DNA of 64,000 nucleotides from Akkermansia muciniphila (GTDB lineage: Bacteria; Pseudomonadota; Gammaproteobacteria; Burkholderiales; Burkholderiaceae_C): NCBI GenBank assembly GCA_943331105.2, contig CALQKH020000006.1:62001-126000 (forward strand). Direction: 5' to 3'. The position numbers were made by a program, and so were the translations under genes. A model generated the notes under the pieces. That model was not told where the DNA came from and did no database searches. It worked only from the letters and a program-made list of their open reading frames with translations. This document shows, one piece after another, positions 41,799-50,492 of this stretch; positions within the stretch are counted from its first letter, which is position 1, and every line of letters begins with the position of its first letter.

Positions 41799-43298
41799 TC
41801 AGCCTTCAGGCGTCCAGTTGACCGATGGATCCAGCGGGTAAATCGGGCGGCGCAGCTTTTTGAACTGCAGTTCGCTGTAATCTGAAGTGCAGGCACCAGC
41901 CCCAGCGCATTCCACCGTGGCGCGGGCCAGATGGCCCAAGCCTGCACGCCAGTGCACACGGCTCTTGAGCAGTACAAACTGTTTTTGTGTCGGGTCAAGG
42001 CCCAGGCACAGCAGGGCGTTCACGTCAAAGGGCTCGACATGGCGCGAGATCAGTGCCACTTCGACACCGCCCGTGTCGATCACCACCGCTTGCCCCATGT
42101 TTTGCCGGGCCCCTTGGCTCATCGGGCCTTTGTTGCGGTATTGGCCGTTCGAGATCAGCTTGACCACACCAGCCAGTTCAATCGGTGCGCTTGGGTGTGG
42201 CATGAGCGGCATGGCCATTTTGCCGCCCACTTGCAGGCGCACTTGTGCACCGATGCCCGCTGCGATGGCTTCTTGCACCGCTTGGGGGTCAAAAATCGCA
42301 AACACGGCCACGTTGCGCAAACCTTGGCGCAGCACCTCGGCCAGCACGGCGGTGGTGTCCATGGTGCCGCCCGAGGCCGCGTTGTCGTAATGGTCCAGCA
42401 ACATGACCGGAAACTCGGTCAGTGTTTTCGCGCGAGACACCGATGTGGCCAGTGGCTCCAGCTCGTAAACCCATTGAGCGCGGCTGTCCCAAGCCATCTG
42501 CATCAGTTCGTCGCGCAGGCGCTGCGCCAACGCCGGGTCGTTGTCGGTGACCACCACGACCGACATGCCCGCGTTTTCGATGTCGGCATGCGGGAACCCG
42601 GTGAACACGCTGGCGCACAAAGCGCCTTCTTTTTCCATCTGTTGGGCGCGTGCCTGTATGGCGCGGTTGGGCTCGTCCAGCGAGCTTTGCCGCATGATGT
42701 GCGGAATCATCGGCAAGCGGCCCCAGGCCTTGGTGGGTTGCGCTTTGCCCTGAAGCAGCTGGATCAAGGCCGAACCCGCCCGCACCCCGGTGCCATACAT
42801 GTCCACATGGGGGTAGGTCTGGTAGCCCGCCACGGTTTGCGCCAGCTCCACCATGTCGGCGTACACGTTGGCGTGCATGTCATAGGCCACACCAATAGGC
42901 GTGTGTGGGTCGATGGCGCGGATGCGGCGCAGCAACTCGCCTTCGCCGTCTTCGTGGCTTTGGCTGACCATGGCGCCGTGCAAGTCCAACAAGATGCCGT
43001 CAAATCCGCCTCGCGCCACGGCTTGCAAAATCGCTCCACTCATGGCCTCGTAGGCGTCGTCGTGTACCAGCCCGCTGGGCGCGGCGTGCGCAGCCAGTGC
43101 CACTTCGTATTCGGCACCCGCCTTCTCTGCGAGGTCGATGAAAGCCCCGGTGGCCGTGCCCGTGCCGCGAAACGCCGCAATGGCCGCTTCACCACTCGGC
43201 GGCGCTTCACCTGGGCCGAGCGCAAAGCGCTGCAGGTCGGTGGGCACCGGCGAGAAGGTGTTGGTCTCGTGCATCATCATCGCGATCAGCAAACGCAT
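41799..43298 (-). CDS. M81-family metallopeptidase (MlrC-like)
   Basis: Zinc-dependent hydrolase of about 500 residues, related to microcystinase C. It begins MRLLIAMMMHETNTFSPVPTDL, the M81 opening that supplies metal-binding residues, with LLDLHGAMVSQSHEDGEGELLRRI and YDMHANV in the N-terminal domain and a separate MlrC C-terminal domain (about 300-490). ATG 43298 has a clear GGAGG site. Most homologues are not in microcystin gene clusters and their substrates are unknown. It is divergent from the C45 hydrolase at 43451, and the two may share a control region. Confidence 0.87.
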   Translation of the reverse strand: MRLLIAMMMHETNTFSPVPTDLQRFALGPGEAPPSGEAAIAAFRGTGTATGAFIDLAEKAGAEYEVALAAHAAPSGLVHDDAYEAMSGAILQAVARGGFDGILLDLHGAMVSQSHEDGEGELLRRIRAIDPHTPIGVAYDMHANVYADMVELAQTVAGYQTYPHVDMYGTGVRAGSALIQLLQGKAQPTKAWGRLPMIPHIMRQSSLDEPNRAIQARAQQMEKEGALCASVFTGFPHADIENAGMSVVVVTDNDPALAQRLRDELMQMAWDSRAQWVYELEPLATSVSRAKTLTEFPVMLLDHYDNAASGGTMDTTAVLAEVLRQGLRNVAVFAIFDPQAVQEAIAAGIGAQVRLQVGGKMAMPLMPHPSAPIELAGVVKLISNGQYRNKGPMSQGARQNMGQAVVIDTGGVEVALISRHVEPFDVNALLCLGLDPTQKQFVLLKSRVHWRAGLGHLARATVECAGAGACTSDYSELQFKKLRRPIYPLDPSVNWTPEG

Positions 43299-43450
43299 AG
43301 GGCCTCCAGTCGATAGAGTCGCCATGATGGCCTCGCTGCACTGCTGTGCACAGTCACCGAAGTGCCAGTGGAGGCCTTGTTGGACGGCGGATCTGCTTGA
43401 CAGGCCATGCCATCGGTTTGAGACTGGTTGCCCCATCCGGAGGTTTTGGC

Positions 43451-44647
43451 ATGTTCCCTTGCATCAACACTTTGCACACCACATCGGCCTATGAGCGAGG
43501 CCAAATTTATGGCCAGGCAGCGAAAGACCAGATCCAGCACAGCGTGGTCACCTATGCCCGTTTGTTTGCCGCTTGCGGCATCGACTGGGCCAATGCTTGC
43601 GAACGGGCCATGCGTTTTGAAGGCGTGATTGCGCAGGTCGACGCAGACTTGATGGTCGAGCTGAACGGTATCGCCCGTGGCAGTGGCCAGAGGTTGGGCA
43701 GCTTGATGGCGCTGAACTGCCGGACAGAAATTTTGCCCGCCACCTTTTTCAGCGACGAACCCCAGTTGGCCCATGCAGCCATGGCCGCTAACCGCGCCGC
43801 AGGCCTGCCCGACTGGCTGGCCGACGCGCCCTGGGATCTTGCTTTGAAAGACGGCGAATGCACCGCCATGGGTGTGACGGCAGCTGCCAGCCGCACAGGC
43901 CAAGCCTGGCTGGCGCAAAACTGGGACTGGATGGGCCGCCAGCGACAAGCGCTGGTGGTGCTGCACACCCAAGGCCCCAGCGGCCAAAGCATCACCACCC
44001 TGACCGAAGCGGGCATGCTGGCCAAGATCGGCATCAACCAATCTGGCTTTGCGCTGGGCCTGAACATCTTGCGATCCAAACGCGACGGCAGCCGATTGGG
44101 TGTGCCGGTGCATGTGCTGCTGCGCCATTTGCTCGATTGCCGCTCGGTGGCGCATGCGCGTGAGCGTCTGCAGGCCCTGCAAACCGATCTGGGGCTGGGC
44201 TTTGGTGCCGCGTCTAACGTGCCGTGCGCCGATGCCCAGGGCCAGGCCGCGTGCTTTGAAGTCTCGCCTGCAGGCTGGGCCGAAGTCACGCCCACCCGCG
44301 GCGTGGTGGTGCACACCAACCACTTCGTGTGCGAATCGCTGTTGGCCGAACAAGCGACCATAGGACCAGTTTTGTCGAGCCACCAGCGCCTGGAGACCGC
44401 AAACCAGTACGCGCTGCAAACGCCTGTGGGTCAGGCTGAGCTGGAGCGTTTTTTGCGGGACGAATCCGACGGCTTTTTGTCCATCTGCCGCAGCCCCGAC
44501 CCCAGCGTGCCGCCCGAAAGCCGCGTCGAAAGCGTGGCCGGTATCGTCATGCACACCCAGCCGCCCGCCATGTGGGTGGCTTGTGACGTGCCCAGCCGCG
44601 TGGCGTTCGAGGCCGTGCCCTTGGCCAGGCAGACCGTGCCCGCCTGA
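43451..44647 (+). CDS. C45-family autoproteolytic hydrolase (acyl-CoA:6-APA acyltransferase-like)
   Basis: Ntn-type hydrolase of 398 residues. The family is made as a proenzyme that cleaves itself before a catalytic cysteine, here probably Cys137 in KDGECTAMG, followed by WLAQNWDW as in penicillin acyltransferase relatives. It should act on an amide bond. ATG 43451 has a strong GGAGG site; an upstream in-frame ATG at 43346 would run into the divergent M81 promoter. The pairing with an M81 hydrolase and a transglutaminase-like protein suggests an amide or peptide-like substrate. Confidence 0.8.
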   Translation: MFPCINTLHTTSAYERGQIYGQAAKDQIQHSVVTYARLFAACGIDWANACERAMRFEGVIAQVDADLMVELNGIARGSGQRLGSLMALNCRTEILPATFFSDEPQLAHAAMAANRAAGLPDWLADAPWDLALKDGECTAMGVTAAASRTGQAWLAQNWDWMGRQRQALVVLHTQGPSGQSITTLTEAGMLAKIGINQSGFALGLNILRSKRDGSRLGVPVHVLLRHLLDCRSVAHARERLQALQTDLGLGFGAASNVPCADAQGQAACFEVSPAGWAEVTPTRGVVVHTNHFVCESLLAEQATIGPVLSSHQRLETANQYALQTPVGQAELERFLRDESDGFLSICRSPDPSVPPESRVESVAGIVMHTQPPAMWVACDVPSRVAFEAVPLARQTVPA

Positions 44648-44663
44648 GCACGGCAAGAGGCGC

Positions 44664-45038
44664 TCAGCCGCCCAGGTGCCGCACCGCGTCTGAAACGCGC
44701 ATACCCAGCTGCAGGCCATGCGCCAGAGCCAGCGCGTTCAAGCCGTTGACCACGCCGTTGTCCAGTCCGTCTTGCGCTTCGCCAATGCGCGCCGAGGTGT
44801 GGGCGTACAACATCGCCAGTACGCCCACCGTCTGCAGCTCGCGCAGCGCCACACGGCCTGCATCGTCCTTGCCGCCACCGGCGTCGTTGAAGGCCACCGC
44901 GAAAGGTTTGTGGGTTTGTGCGGTCACAAAGTGCGAGGCCGACAGGCCCCCGTGCGAGCCCGACACGATCACTGCGCCGGCATGGCTGGCGTTGACCAGC
45001 GCAATCGAATCCAGCAACACCAGTTCGCGCAGGGTCAT
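44664..45038 (-). CDS. Conserved protein of unknown function
   Basis: A 124-residue soluble protein I do not recognise. Features visible: SGSHGG near residue 27, FNDAGGGKDDAG near residue 50, and SARIGEAQDGLDNGVVN near residue 83. The many glycine, aspartate and asparagine residues in turns look like a small alpha/beta enzyme or ligand-binding domain. Its ATG overlaps the stop of the transglutaminase-like gene by 4 bases, so the two are translationally coupled and probably work together. Confidence 0.65.
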   Translation of the reverse strand: MTLRELVLLDSIALVNASHAGAVIVSGSHGGLSASHFVTAQTHKPFAVAFNDAGGGKDDAGRVALRELQTVGVLAMLYAHTSARIGEAQDGLDNGVVNGLNALALAHGLQLGMRVSDAVRHLGG

Positions 45039-45721
45039 CGCGTTTCCTGGTCAACGTCTTGCGCAAAGCTGGCGTTTTGCAGCGGGTCGTTCTCGGCCAT
45101 CCATCCCCGGTAGACGGTTTTGAAATCGGTCACGATTTGCGGCAAAGGCATGTCGTCAAAGGTGCCGCGCTGGTTCACGTACTCCATGTGCCGGTTACCG
45201 GCCTTGTCAAAGGGGTGGTAAATCGAATCGTTTCGCCCGTCAAACTCCAGCGGCAGCAAGCCGAATTTGTCGCACAGCTCGATGTTGAAGGCGGGCGTGG
45301 CCTTGACCCACTGGCCGTACAACCAGATGTCGGCATAGCCGTGCCAGATGAACACATCGGTCTGCATGGTTTGGCGCAAGCGCTCGGTGCTCAGGTGGTT
45401 GCGCACATCGGCGTAACCCAGTCGAGCGTGCAGGCCCGCCGCGCGGCAAGCGGCCGCCATCAAGGCCGCCTTGGGCACGCACCAACCCGAGCCCTGGGCG
45501 ATGACCGAGCTGGCCCGCATGCCTTGGGGTGACAGGTCGATGCGGTACGGGTCATAGCGAAATTGGTCGCGCACCGCCAGGTACAGCGACACCGCGCGCT
45601 CGCGGTCGGTGGCGCCTTGCGCATGCTGGCGCGCCAAGGCGATCACATTCGGGTGGTCGCTGTCGATCAAGGCCGTGGCGGCCAGCGTGGCGGGGGAGGG
45701 CAGGTCGTTCATGTGGCTCAC
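45035..45721 (-). CDS. Transglutaminase-like cysteine protein
   Basis: Cytoplasmic protein of 228 residues with a transglutaminase-like core: catalytic cysteine in GSGWCVPKAALMAAACRAAGL (about residue 80), histidine in FIWHGYADIWL, and a following aspartate/asparagine position near TPAFN. Such proteins are usually peptidases or amidases rather than crosslinking enzymes. No signal peptide is evident, unlike most periplasmic members. Start is ATG 45721 or the ATG three codons later. It forms a two-gene unit with the unknown gene at 44664 and diverges from the metallo-hydrolase at 45807. Confidence 0.78.
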   Translation of the reverse strand: MSHMNDLPSPATLAATALIDSDHPNVIALARQHAQGATDRERAVSLYLAVRDQFRYDPYRIDLSPQGMRASSVIAQGSGWCVPKAALMAAACRAAGLHARLGYADVRNHLSTERLRQTMQTDVFIWHGYADIWLYGQWVKATPAFNIELCDKFGLLPLEFDGRNDSIYHPFDKAGNRHMEYVNQRGTFDDMPLPQIVTDFKTVYRGWMAENDPLQNASFAQDVDQETR

Positions 45722-45806
45722 TGTAGCCTGCGTGCCAGCGCCGGGCTGTCACGCTGGCTATAGTGCTTTGATGGTGCTTTGCGGCACAACACAAGGAGAC
45801 ACGGGC

Positions 45807-46700
45807 ATGGACTCGGTTTTGAATTTCGGGGCGGTGCGGGTGCACCTGGGCGAGAAGTCCGGCAAATATCCCGACGGGAACCAGCTGATCGTGCAGGGGG
45901 CCGACATGCGGGTGGCCTTTGACACGCCCGAGGTGGCCAACCGCATCGGTCCCGAGTTGGACACGGTGGACCTGGTCATCCTGGGCCATGTGCACGAAGA
46001 CCACATGGCCGGGCTGCACCGCCTGATGCACGCCCCGGTGCAGGTGCACGAGGCCGACCTGGCCGCTGCCCAATCGTGGGACGGCATGTGCCAGCACTAT
46101 GGCTATCCGCAAGACGTGCTGGATGCGATGCATCAGATTGTGCAAAAGGATTTTCATTACCAGCCCCGGCCTGATGCCACCGGCTACAGCGACGGCGCGC
46201 TGTGGGACTTGGGCGGCGGCGTGCGCGTGCGGGCGCACCACTTGCCGGGCCACACGGCGGGGCATTGCGCCCTCGTGGTGGAAAGTGAAGGGCTGGCCTT
46301 CATTGGCGACATCGACCTGAGCGGTTTTGGCCCGTACTACGGCGACGCCACCTCCAACCTGAGCGACTTTCGGCACACTTTGAAAAAAGTGGCCGAGCTG
46401 GACGCCCGCATTTGGGCCACCTCCCACCACAAGGCCGTCATCACCGACCGTGCGCAGTTTTTGACCGATCTGGCCCGCTTTGCCAGCAAGATCGATGAGC
46501 GCAGCGCGCAACTGCTGGGTTATTTGCAGACCCCACACAGCCTGGATGAGCTGGTGGACCGCCGCCTGCTGTACCCACAAGGCTACGACGTACCCTTTGT
46601 GCCTTGCGCCGAGCGCCACACCATCGGCATGCACCTGGCCGAGCTGCTGGCGCAGGGACAGATCCAGCCCTTGGAAGATGGCCGCTTTGTGGCGGTGTGA
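45807..46700 (+). CDS. Metallo-beta-lactamase-fold hydrolase
   Basis: Zinc hydrolase of 297 residues. The metal motif HxHxDH is HVHEDHMAG near residue 58, followed by LPGHTAGHCALVVE and FIGDIDLSGFGPYYG for the other ligands. The ATG follows AAGGAGA. Resembles quorum-lactonase or glyoxalase II-like enzymes; lactone or thioester hydrolysis is plausible. It is 32 bases upstream of the hydratase and probably in the same operon. Confidence 0.82.
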   Translation: MDSVLNFGAVRVHLGEKSGKYPDGNQLIVQGADMRVAFDTPEVANRIGPELDTVDLVILGHVHEDHMAGLHRLMHAPVQVHEADLAAAQSWDGMCQHYGYPQDVLDAMHQIVQKDFHYQPRPDATGYSDGALWDLGGGVRVRAHHLPGHTAGHCALVVESEGLAFIGDIDLSGFGPYYGDATSNLSDFRHTLKKVAELDARIWATSHHKAVITDRAQFLTDLARFASKIDERSAQLLGYLQTPHSLDELVDRRLLYPQGYDVPFVPCAERHTIGMHLAELLAQGQIQPLEDGRFVAV

Positions 46701-46732
46701 AGCCTTTTCACCATTTCATCAGGAGACCCCAC

Positions 46733-47548
46733 ATGACCCCCGAACAACTCTTGCAGCACCACGACCAAGCCCGCTTGTGGGGCCAGGCGCCCGGTGCGGT
46801 GGGCGGCCCTGACACGGCCGCGGCCTACCAAAAAGCCCTGGCCGTGCGCCAGTTGCGCCAGCAGCGCGGCGAAGTGCCCAAGGGCTACAAGATTGGCTTC
46901 ACCAACCGCACGCTGTGGCAGCGCTACGAGGTGTTTGGACCCATGTGGGGCACGGTCTGGAACACAGGCCTCGGCTTTGCCCAGCCTGCCGCATCGGGGA
47001 CGGCCGAGGGCAGCATCGACCTGACCCACACCTGCCAGCCCCGACTGGAGCCCGAAATCGTCTTCGGCATGAAGGCCACGCCACCGGCCAATGCCAGCAT
47101 GCAGCAGCTGTTTGAAGCCATCGACTGGATTGCTCCGGGTTTTGAAGTCGTGCAGTCGCACTGCCTGGACTGGAAGTTCACCGCCACCGACACCATGGCC
47201 GACAGCGGCTTGCACGCCCGCCTGCTGGTGGGCCAGCGCCTGCCGGTTCAGCAACTGGCTGCCGATGCACAGACCTTGCACACCCTGCTGGCGCAGGCCC
47301 AAGTGACGCTGTTCAAAAACGAGCAGGCGGTGGAGCAGGGCAGCGGCACCAACGTGCTCGACAGCCCGCTCAATGCCTTGCACCACTTTTTGAAAGAGCT
47401 GCGCCAATGCCCCGGCGCGGTCGACCTGCAAGCGGGCGACGTGATCACCACCGGCACCTGGACCGACGCCTGGCCCCTGCAGGTGGGCGAAAGCTGGCGC
47501 GCCGAGTTTTCTGCGCCCTTGGGCAGCCTCAATGCCCAGATGCGCTGA
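46733..47548 (+). CDS. 2-Keto-4-pentenoate hydratase-like protein (FAH superfamily)
   Basis: Cytoplasmic enzyme of 271 residues related to MhpD/4-oxalocrotonate decarboxylase. Visible parts: GYKIGFTNRTLWQRY (about residue 51), the metal-site region RLEPEIVFGM, FEVVQSHCLDWKF and ITTGTWTDAWPL. AGGAGA lies 7 bases before the ATG. These enzymes hydrate 2-hydroxy-2,4-dienoates made by meta-cleavage. It is the only meta-cleavage-type gene in the region; no extradiol dioxygenase is nearby. Confidence 0.82.
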   Translation: MTPEQLLQHHDQARLWGQAPGAVGGPDTAAAYQKALAVRQLRQQRGEVPKGYKIGFTNRTLWQRYEVFGPMWGTVWNTGLGFAQPAASGTAEGSIDLTHTCQPRLEPEIVFGMKATPPANASMQQLFEAIDWIAPGFEVVQSHCLDWKFTATDTMADSGLHARLLVGQRLPVQQLAADAQTLHTLLAQAQVTLFKNEQAVEQGSGTNVLDSPLNALHHFLKELRQCPGAVDLQAGDVITTGTWTDAWPLQVGESWRAEFSAPLGSLNAQMR

Positions 47549-47577
47549 GCGCCGCCGCTGTCCGAGCGCCCAAAAAA

Positions 47578-47605
47578 ACGCCCCGAGCCGCAAAGCCCGG
47601 GGCGT
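47578..47605. terminator. Hairpin after the hydratase gene
   Basis: ACGCCCCG and CGGGGCGT, an 8-bp stem with a 12-base loop, preceded by seven A residues and followed by aaatcaac. It is 30 bases after the hydratase stop. The flanking A run would make a good minus-strand terminator; on the plus strand the T run is missing. Confidence 0.5.
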
Positions 47606-47639
47606 AAATCAACAAAAATGTCAGGCAACTGCAGGAAGC

Positions 47640-47674
47640 ATGACAAGCTCAGTATACTGTAAATATAAACAGTA
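47640..47674 (+). promoter_or_regulatory. SOS promoter with LexA box for umuD-cho
   Basis: The LexA box at 47655-47674 has both TACTG and CAGTA arms of the E. coli-type consensus around a 10-base A/T core. A promoter reads ATGACA (47640-47645), 18-base spacer, TATAAA (47664-47669), so the box covers the -10. Predicted leader to umuD is about 45 bases. Confidence 0.9.
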
Positions 47675-47719
47675 TTTTGACCTACCCACAGCTGCACCTG
47701 CAGCCCAGGCTTTCCCCTT

Positions 47720-48151
47720 ATGCACGCCCTCGATATTCCCCAAGCCCTGCCACCCGGAAACTGGTGGTTGCAGGCCCTGCCCGCCAGCATTGCCGCAGGC
47801 TTTCCCTCGCCCGCCGAAGACCACCAAGTCGAGCGCATCGACCTCATGCAGCAATTGGTCAAACACCCGCAGGCCACGTTCTACATCCGTGTGCGGGGCG
47901 AAAGCATGCGCGATGCAGGCATCCTGGATGGCTCGGTGGTGCTCGTGGACCGCGCCATCACCCCGGCCGATGGGCAAATCGTGCTGGCGGTGATCGACGG
48001 CGATTTCACCTGCAAAACCCTGCGCTTGCAGGGCGAGAGCATCCGATTGCAAGCGGCCCACCCCGATTACCCCGATATCGTGCCCAAAGACGGCCAAAGC
48101 GTGGACGTCTGGGGTGTGGTGGTCGCGACCATTCACCAGCACCAAACCTGA
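47720..48151 (+). CDS. umuD: SOS mutagenesis protein UmuD (S24 peptidase)
   Basis: LexA-like self-cleaving protein of 143 residues that, after RecA-stimulated cleavage, supports DNA polymerase V. The predicted cleavage bond is Ala26-Gly27 in SIAAGFPSP. The serine/lysine dyad is Ser62 in RGESMRDAG and Lys99 in GDFTCKT. The short N-terminus before the cleavage site and the absence of a DNA-binding domain separate it from LexA. It is controlled by the LexA box at 47655 and lies 21 bases before cho. Its partner umuC is unusually 3.5 kb away. Confidence 0.93.
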   Translation: MHALDIPQALPPGNWWLQALPASIAAGFPSPAEDHQVERIDLMQQLVKHPQATFYIRVRGESMRDAGILDGSVVLVDRAITPADGQIVLAVIDGDFTCKTLRLQGESIRLQAAHPDYPDIVPKDGQSVDVWGVVVATIHQHQT

Positions 48152-48172
48152 CCCGTCTCCATCACCTCCGAC

Positions 48173-49048
48173 ATGGCCACCATCTCCCCACGCCACCGCC
48201 GCGACGACTTCGAGGCTGGGCGCGTCTACGAATACCCCCAGCACCTGCGCGAAGCCATCGAAGATGCGCCCACCGGGGCGGGTGTTTACATTTTTCACGG
48301 CCAAGAAGGCGACTTGCCGCTGTACATCGGCAAAAGCATCAACATCCGTGCGCGATTGCTCTCGCACCTGCGCACGCCCGACGAAGCCCGCATGCTGCGC
48401 CAGACCCAGCGCATCAGCCACATCCGCACGGCGGGCGAGATCGGGGCGCTGCTTCTAGAGGCGCAAATGATCAAGGCCCAGCACCCCTTGTTCAACCAAA
48501 AACTGCGCCGCAACCAACAGTTGTGCAGCTTGCAACTGACGGGCGAAGTGCCGCAAGTCGTGTATGCCCGCGACATCGACTTTGCCAGCCAGCCCGAGCT
48601 GTATGGCCTGTACGCCAGCCGCCATGCGGCGCTGAATGCGCTGCGGGCCGTGGCCGACCAACACAAACTTTGCTACGGGCCGCTGGGCCTGGAAAAATTG
48701 CCCCCCGGCAAAGCCTGCTTCAGGGCTGCCATCCGCCAGTGCGCGGGTGTGTGCCGGGGCGACGAAATGCCTGAGGCGCACCGCGAGCGCTTGTTCAGCA
48801 GCCTGCTGGCGCTGCGCGTGGAATGCTGGCCTTACCCGGGCGCGGTCGGTTTGGTCGAGCGCGATGCCGAACTCACGCAAATCCACGTCGTGAAGCACTG
48901 GTGCTATCTGGGTAGCGCCCCGACCCCCGAGGCCGCTCGCCAACTGAGCCAGTCGGTCAGCCAAGTGGCTGCCCACTTTGACGCCGACGGCTACAAAATT
49001 TTGTGCCGCCCGGTGCTCACGGGGAGTGTAGAAATTTTGGCGTTGTGA
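48173..49048 (+). CDS. cho: Excinuclease Cho (UvrC homologue with GIY-YIG domain)
   Basis: SOS-inducible nuclease that makes the 3' incision in nucleotide excision repair at lesions UvrC handles badly. 291 residues. GIY-YIG signatures are GAGVYIFHGQ and PLYIGKSINIRARLLSHL with the Glu in LLEAQMIKAQHPLFNQKLRR. It stops short of the C-terminal UvrC endonuclease and HhH domains, as in E. coli Cho. Close spacing to umuD suggests it shares the LexA-controlled promoter. Confidence 0.9.
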   Translation: MATISPRHRRDDFEAGRVYEYPQHLREAIEDAPTGAGVYIFHGQEGDLPLYIGKSINIRARLLSHLRTPDEARMLRQTQRISHIRTAGEIGALLLEAQMIKAQHPLFNQKLRRNQQLCSLQLTGEVPQVVYARDIDFASQPELYGLYASRHAALNALRAVADQHKLCYGPLGLEKLPPGKACFRAAIRQCAGVCRGDEMPEAHRERLFSSLLALRVECWPYPGAVGLVERDAELTQIHVVKHWCYLGSAPTPEAARQLSQSVSQVAAHFDADGYKILCRPVLTGSVEILAL

Positions 49049-49102
49049 AGCATCACACTTGTTCAAGCACGGCCTATTGAGTCCCCGTCAACCCTTCGCA
49101 TC

Positions 49103-49678
49103 ATGAAAATCCACCTGCAAACGCCCGAGGACATACGCCCCCAAATTTGGAAAGAACTGGGCCGCGCCAGCTTGGACCGGCACCACGAATGGCGCACACC
49201 GGTGTTGGCTTCCATCGATGCAGACGGCTTGCCCGATGCCCGCACCGTGGTGCTGCGGCAGGTGGACGTGGGGGCTGGCCTGCTGACTTTTTACACCGAC
49301 AGCCGCAGCCCCAAAGTGGCCCAACTGCAGGCCCAAGGTGCAGCGATGTTGGTGTTTTGGAGTGCACGTTTGAGTTGGCAATTGCGGGTGCGGGTGACTT
49401 GCTCCGTGATCACTTCTGGCCCAGAGGTCGAGGCGCTTTGGCAAGGGGTCAAGCAGTCGGCGGCTGCGGGCGATTATTTGTCGCCCTTGGCACCGGGTGC
49501 GGTGTTGCCGCATGGCAGCAGATCAGCCGGTGCAGATGCAGCGCACGCCCCCACGTCCACGCACAGCTTTGCCGTGCTGCGTGCGCAAGTGCTGCAGATG
49601 GACTGGCTGGAGCTGTCGCGCCAAGGGCACCGCCGTGCGCAGCTGAGCGCCAACACCTGGGAGTGGCTCACGCCCTGA
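49103..49678 (+). CDS. Pyridoxamine 5'-phosphate oxidase-fold flavoprotein
   Basis: FMN-binding split-barrel protein of 191 residues. RTVVLRQVD, LTFYTDSRSPKVAQL and AMLVFWSARLSWQLRV match the PNPOx N-terminal region that binds FMN, and the C-terminus ends in the related QGHRRAQLS segment. It is shorter and more divergent than PdxH, so it may not be the vitamin B6 oxidase. It begins 54 bases after cho and could be read from the same transcript, but no SOS role is known for this fold. Confidence 0.78.
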   Translation: MKIHLQTPEDIRPQIWKELGRASLDRHHEWRTPVLASIDADGLPDARTVVLRQVDVGAGLLTFYTDSRSPKVAQLQAQGAAMLVFWSARLSWQLRVRVTCSVITSGPEVEALWQGVKQSAAAGDYLSPLAPGAVLPHGSRSAGADAAHAPTSTHSFAVLRAQVLQMDWLELSRQGHRRAQLSANTWEWLTP

Positions 49679-49684
49679 ATACTT

Positions 49685-50071
49685 TCAGCGCCTGCTTTTG
49701 AGCCGCTGACTCTTGCGGCTTTTTTCAAAAAACGCGTCGGGTTTGGTTTGCACCCACTGGATAAAGCGGGCCATCTCTTCGGGCTGCTTCAAGGCTTCGA
49801 CCGTGGCGTAGGTGCGGGCCAACTCGGTCTCGGTGAACAGCGCGTGGATTTGGCGGTGGCAAATGCGGTGCAGCAGCACGGTGTGTGCACCGCCATGCGA
49901 CTTGGGCACCAAGTGGTGCGCATCTTGTTGGCTGGGCGGAATGGGGCGGTTACACAGTGGGCACAGCACGTCGTCAGCGCGCGGTGCGGGCAGGGCTTCA
50001 AGCTGGGCTTGAATGCGCTTTTTGCGAATCCGCCCTGTCACGGCTGCAAGACTGAGTTGACCATCGCCCAA
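49685..50071 (-). CDS. HNH endonuclease-domain protein
   Basis: Small basic protein of up to 128 residues. A zinc-ribbon HNH motif is clear: CPLCNRPIPP, then DAHHLVPKSHGG and LLHRICHRQIHALF. The start is unclear: TTG 50071 or GTG 50041, neither with a good ribosome site. HNH proteins of this size may be free-standing nucleases or fragments of mobile elements; I see no recognition domain. Orientation is opposite to the SOS genes. Confidence 0.75.
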   Translation of the reverse strand: MGDGQLSLAAVTGRIRKKRIQAQLEALPAPRADDVLCPLCNRPIPPSQQDAHHLVPKSHGGAHTVLLHRICHRQIHALFTETELARTYATVEALKQPEEMARFIQWVQTKPDAFFEKSRKSQRLKSRR

Positions 50072-50171
50072 GGCTACAACAGACGACCCGCTGCCTAGGC
50101 CGCTCCGGGCGATTGAGCCCAGCCGCTTTCAGGGCATCCGGTCATGTTGAATGGCCGTGACTTGGCCTGGA

Positions 50172-50492
50172 TCAATGTCCGGCTTCAGTCGATGGGGAGT
50201 GCGTGCGCAGCCAATCTTTGAGCGCTGCATCAATGCGGGTTTGCCAACCATGACCGGTGGCACGAAAAGCCGATGAGACCTCGGGCGACAAACGGATGGT
50301 GGTGGGCACTTTGCGGTCTGGCTTGACGCTGCCTACAGGGCGACCTGCACCACGTGCCCGAATCGCTTGAGGCGTGTGGCTTGCGGCCAGTTCACCCTTG
50401 AGCGCCTGATCGACCGAGCGCAGCAAAGCCGCTTCAAATTCAAGCATTTCGGGGTCCACGGGGGACACTTGAGTGGTTTTGGATTTAGGCAT
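50172..50492 (-). CDS. BrnA-type antitoxin
   Basis: 106-residue protein. The C-terminal part TTIRLSPEVSSAFRATGHGWQTRIDAALKDWL is the BrnA/ribbon-helix-helix-like module that binds DNA, preceded by a flexible basic linker (GRPVGSVKPDRK). GGAG lies 8 bases before the ATG. It overlaps the toxin gene by 8 bases, toxin first, which is the reverse of many type II pairs but typical of HigBA- and BrnTA-like ones. It should neutralise the toxin and repress the shared promoter. Confidence 0.8.
   Translation of the reverse strand: MPKSKTTQVSPVDPEMLEFEAALLRSVDQALKGELAASHTPQAIRARGAGRPVGSVKPDRKVPTTIRLSPEVSSAFRATGHGWQTRIDAALKDWLRTHSPSTEAGH

Noticed and set aside
41799..43298. Microcystin degradation as the function of the MlrC-like gene
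   Set aside because: mlrA, mlrB and mlrD are absent, and M81 proteins are widespread in bacteria that do not degrade microcystin.
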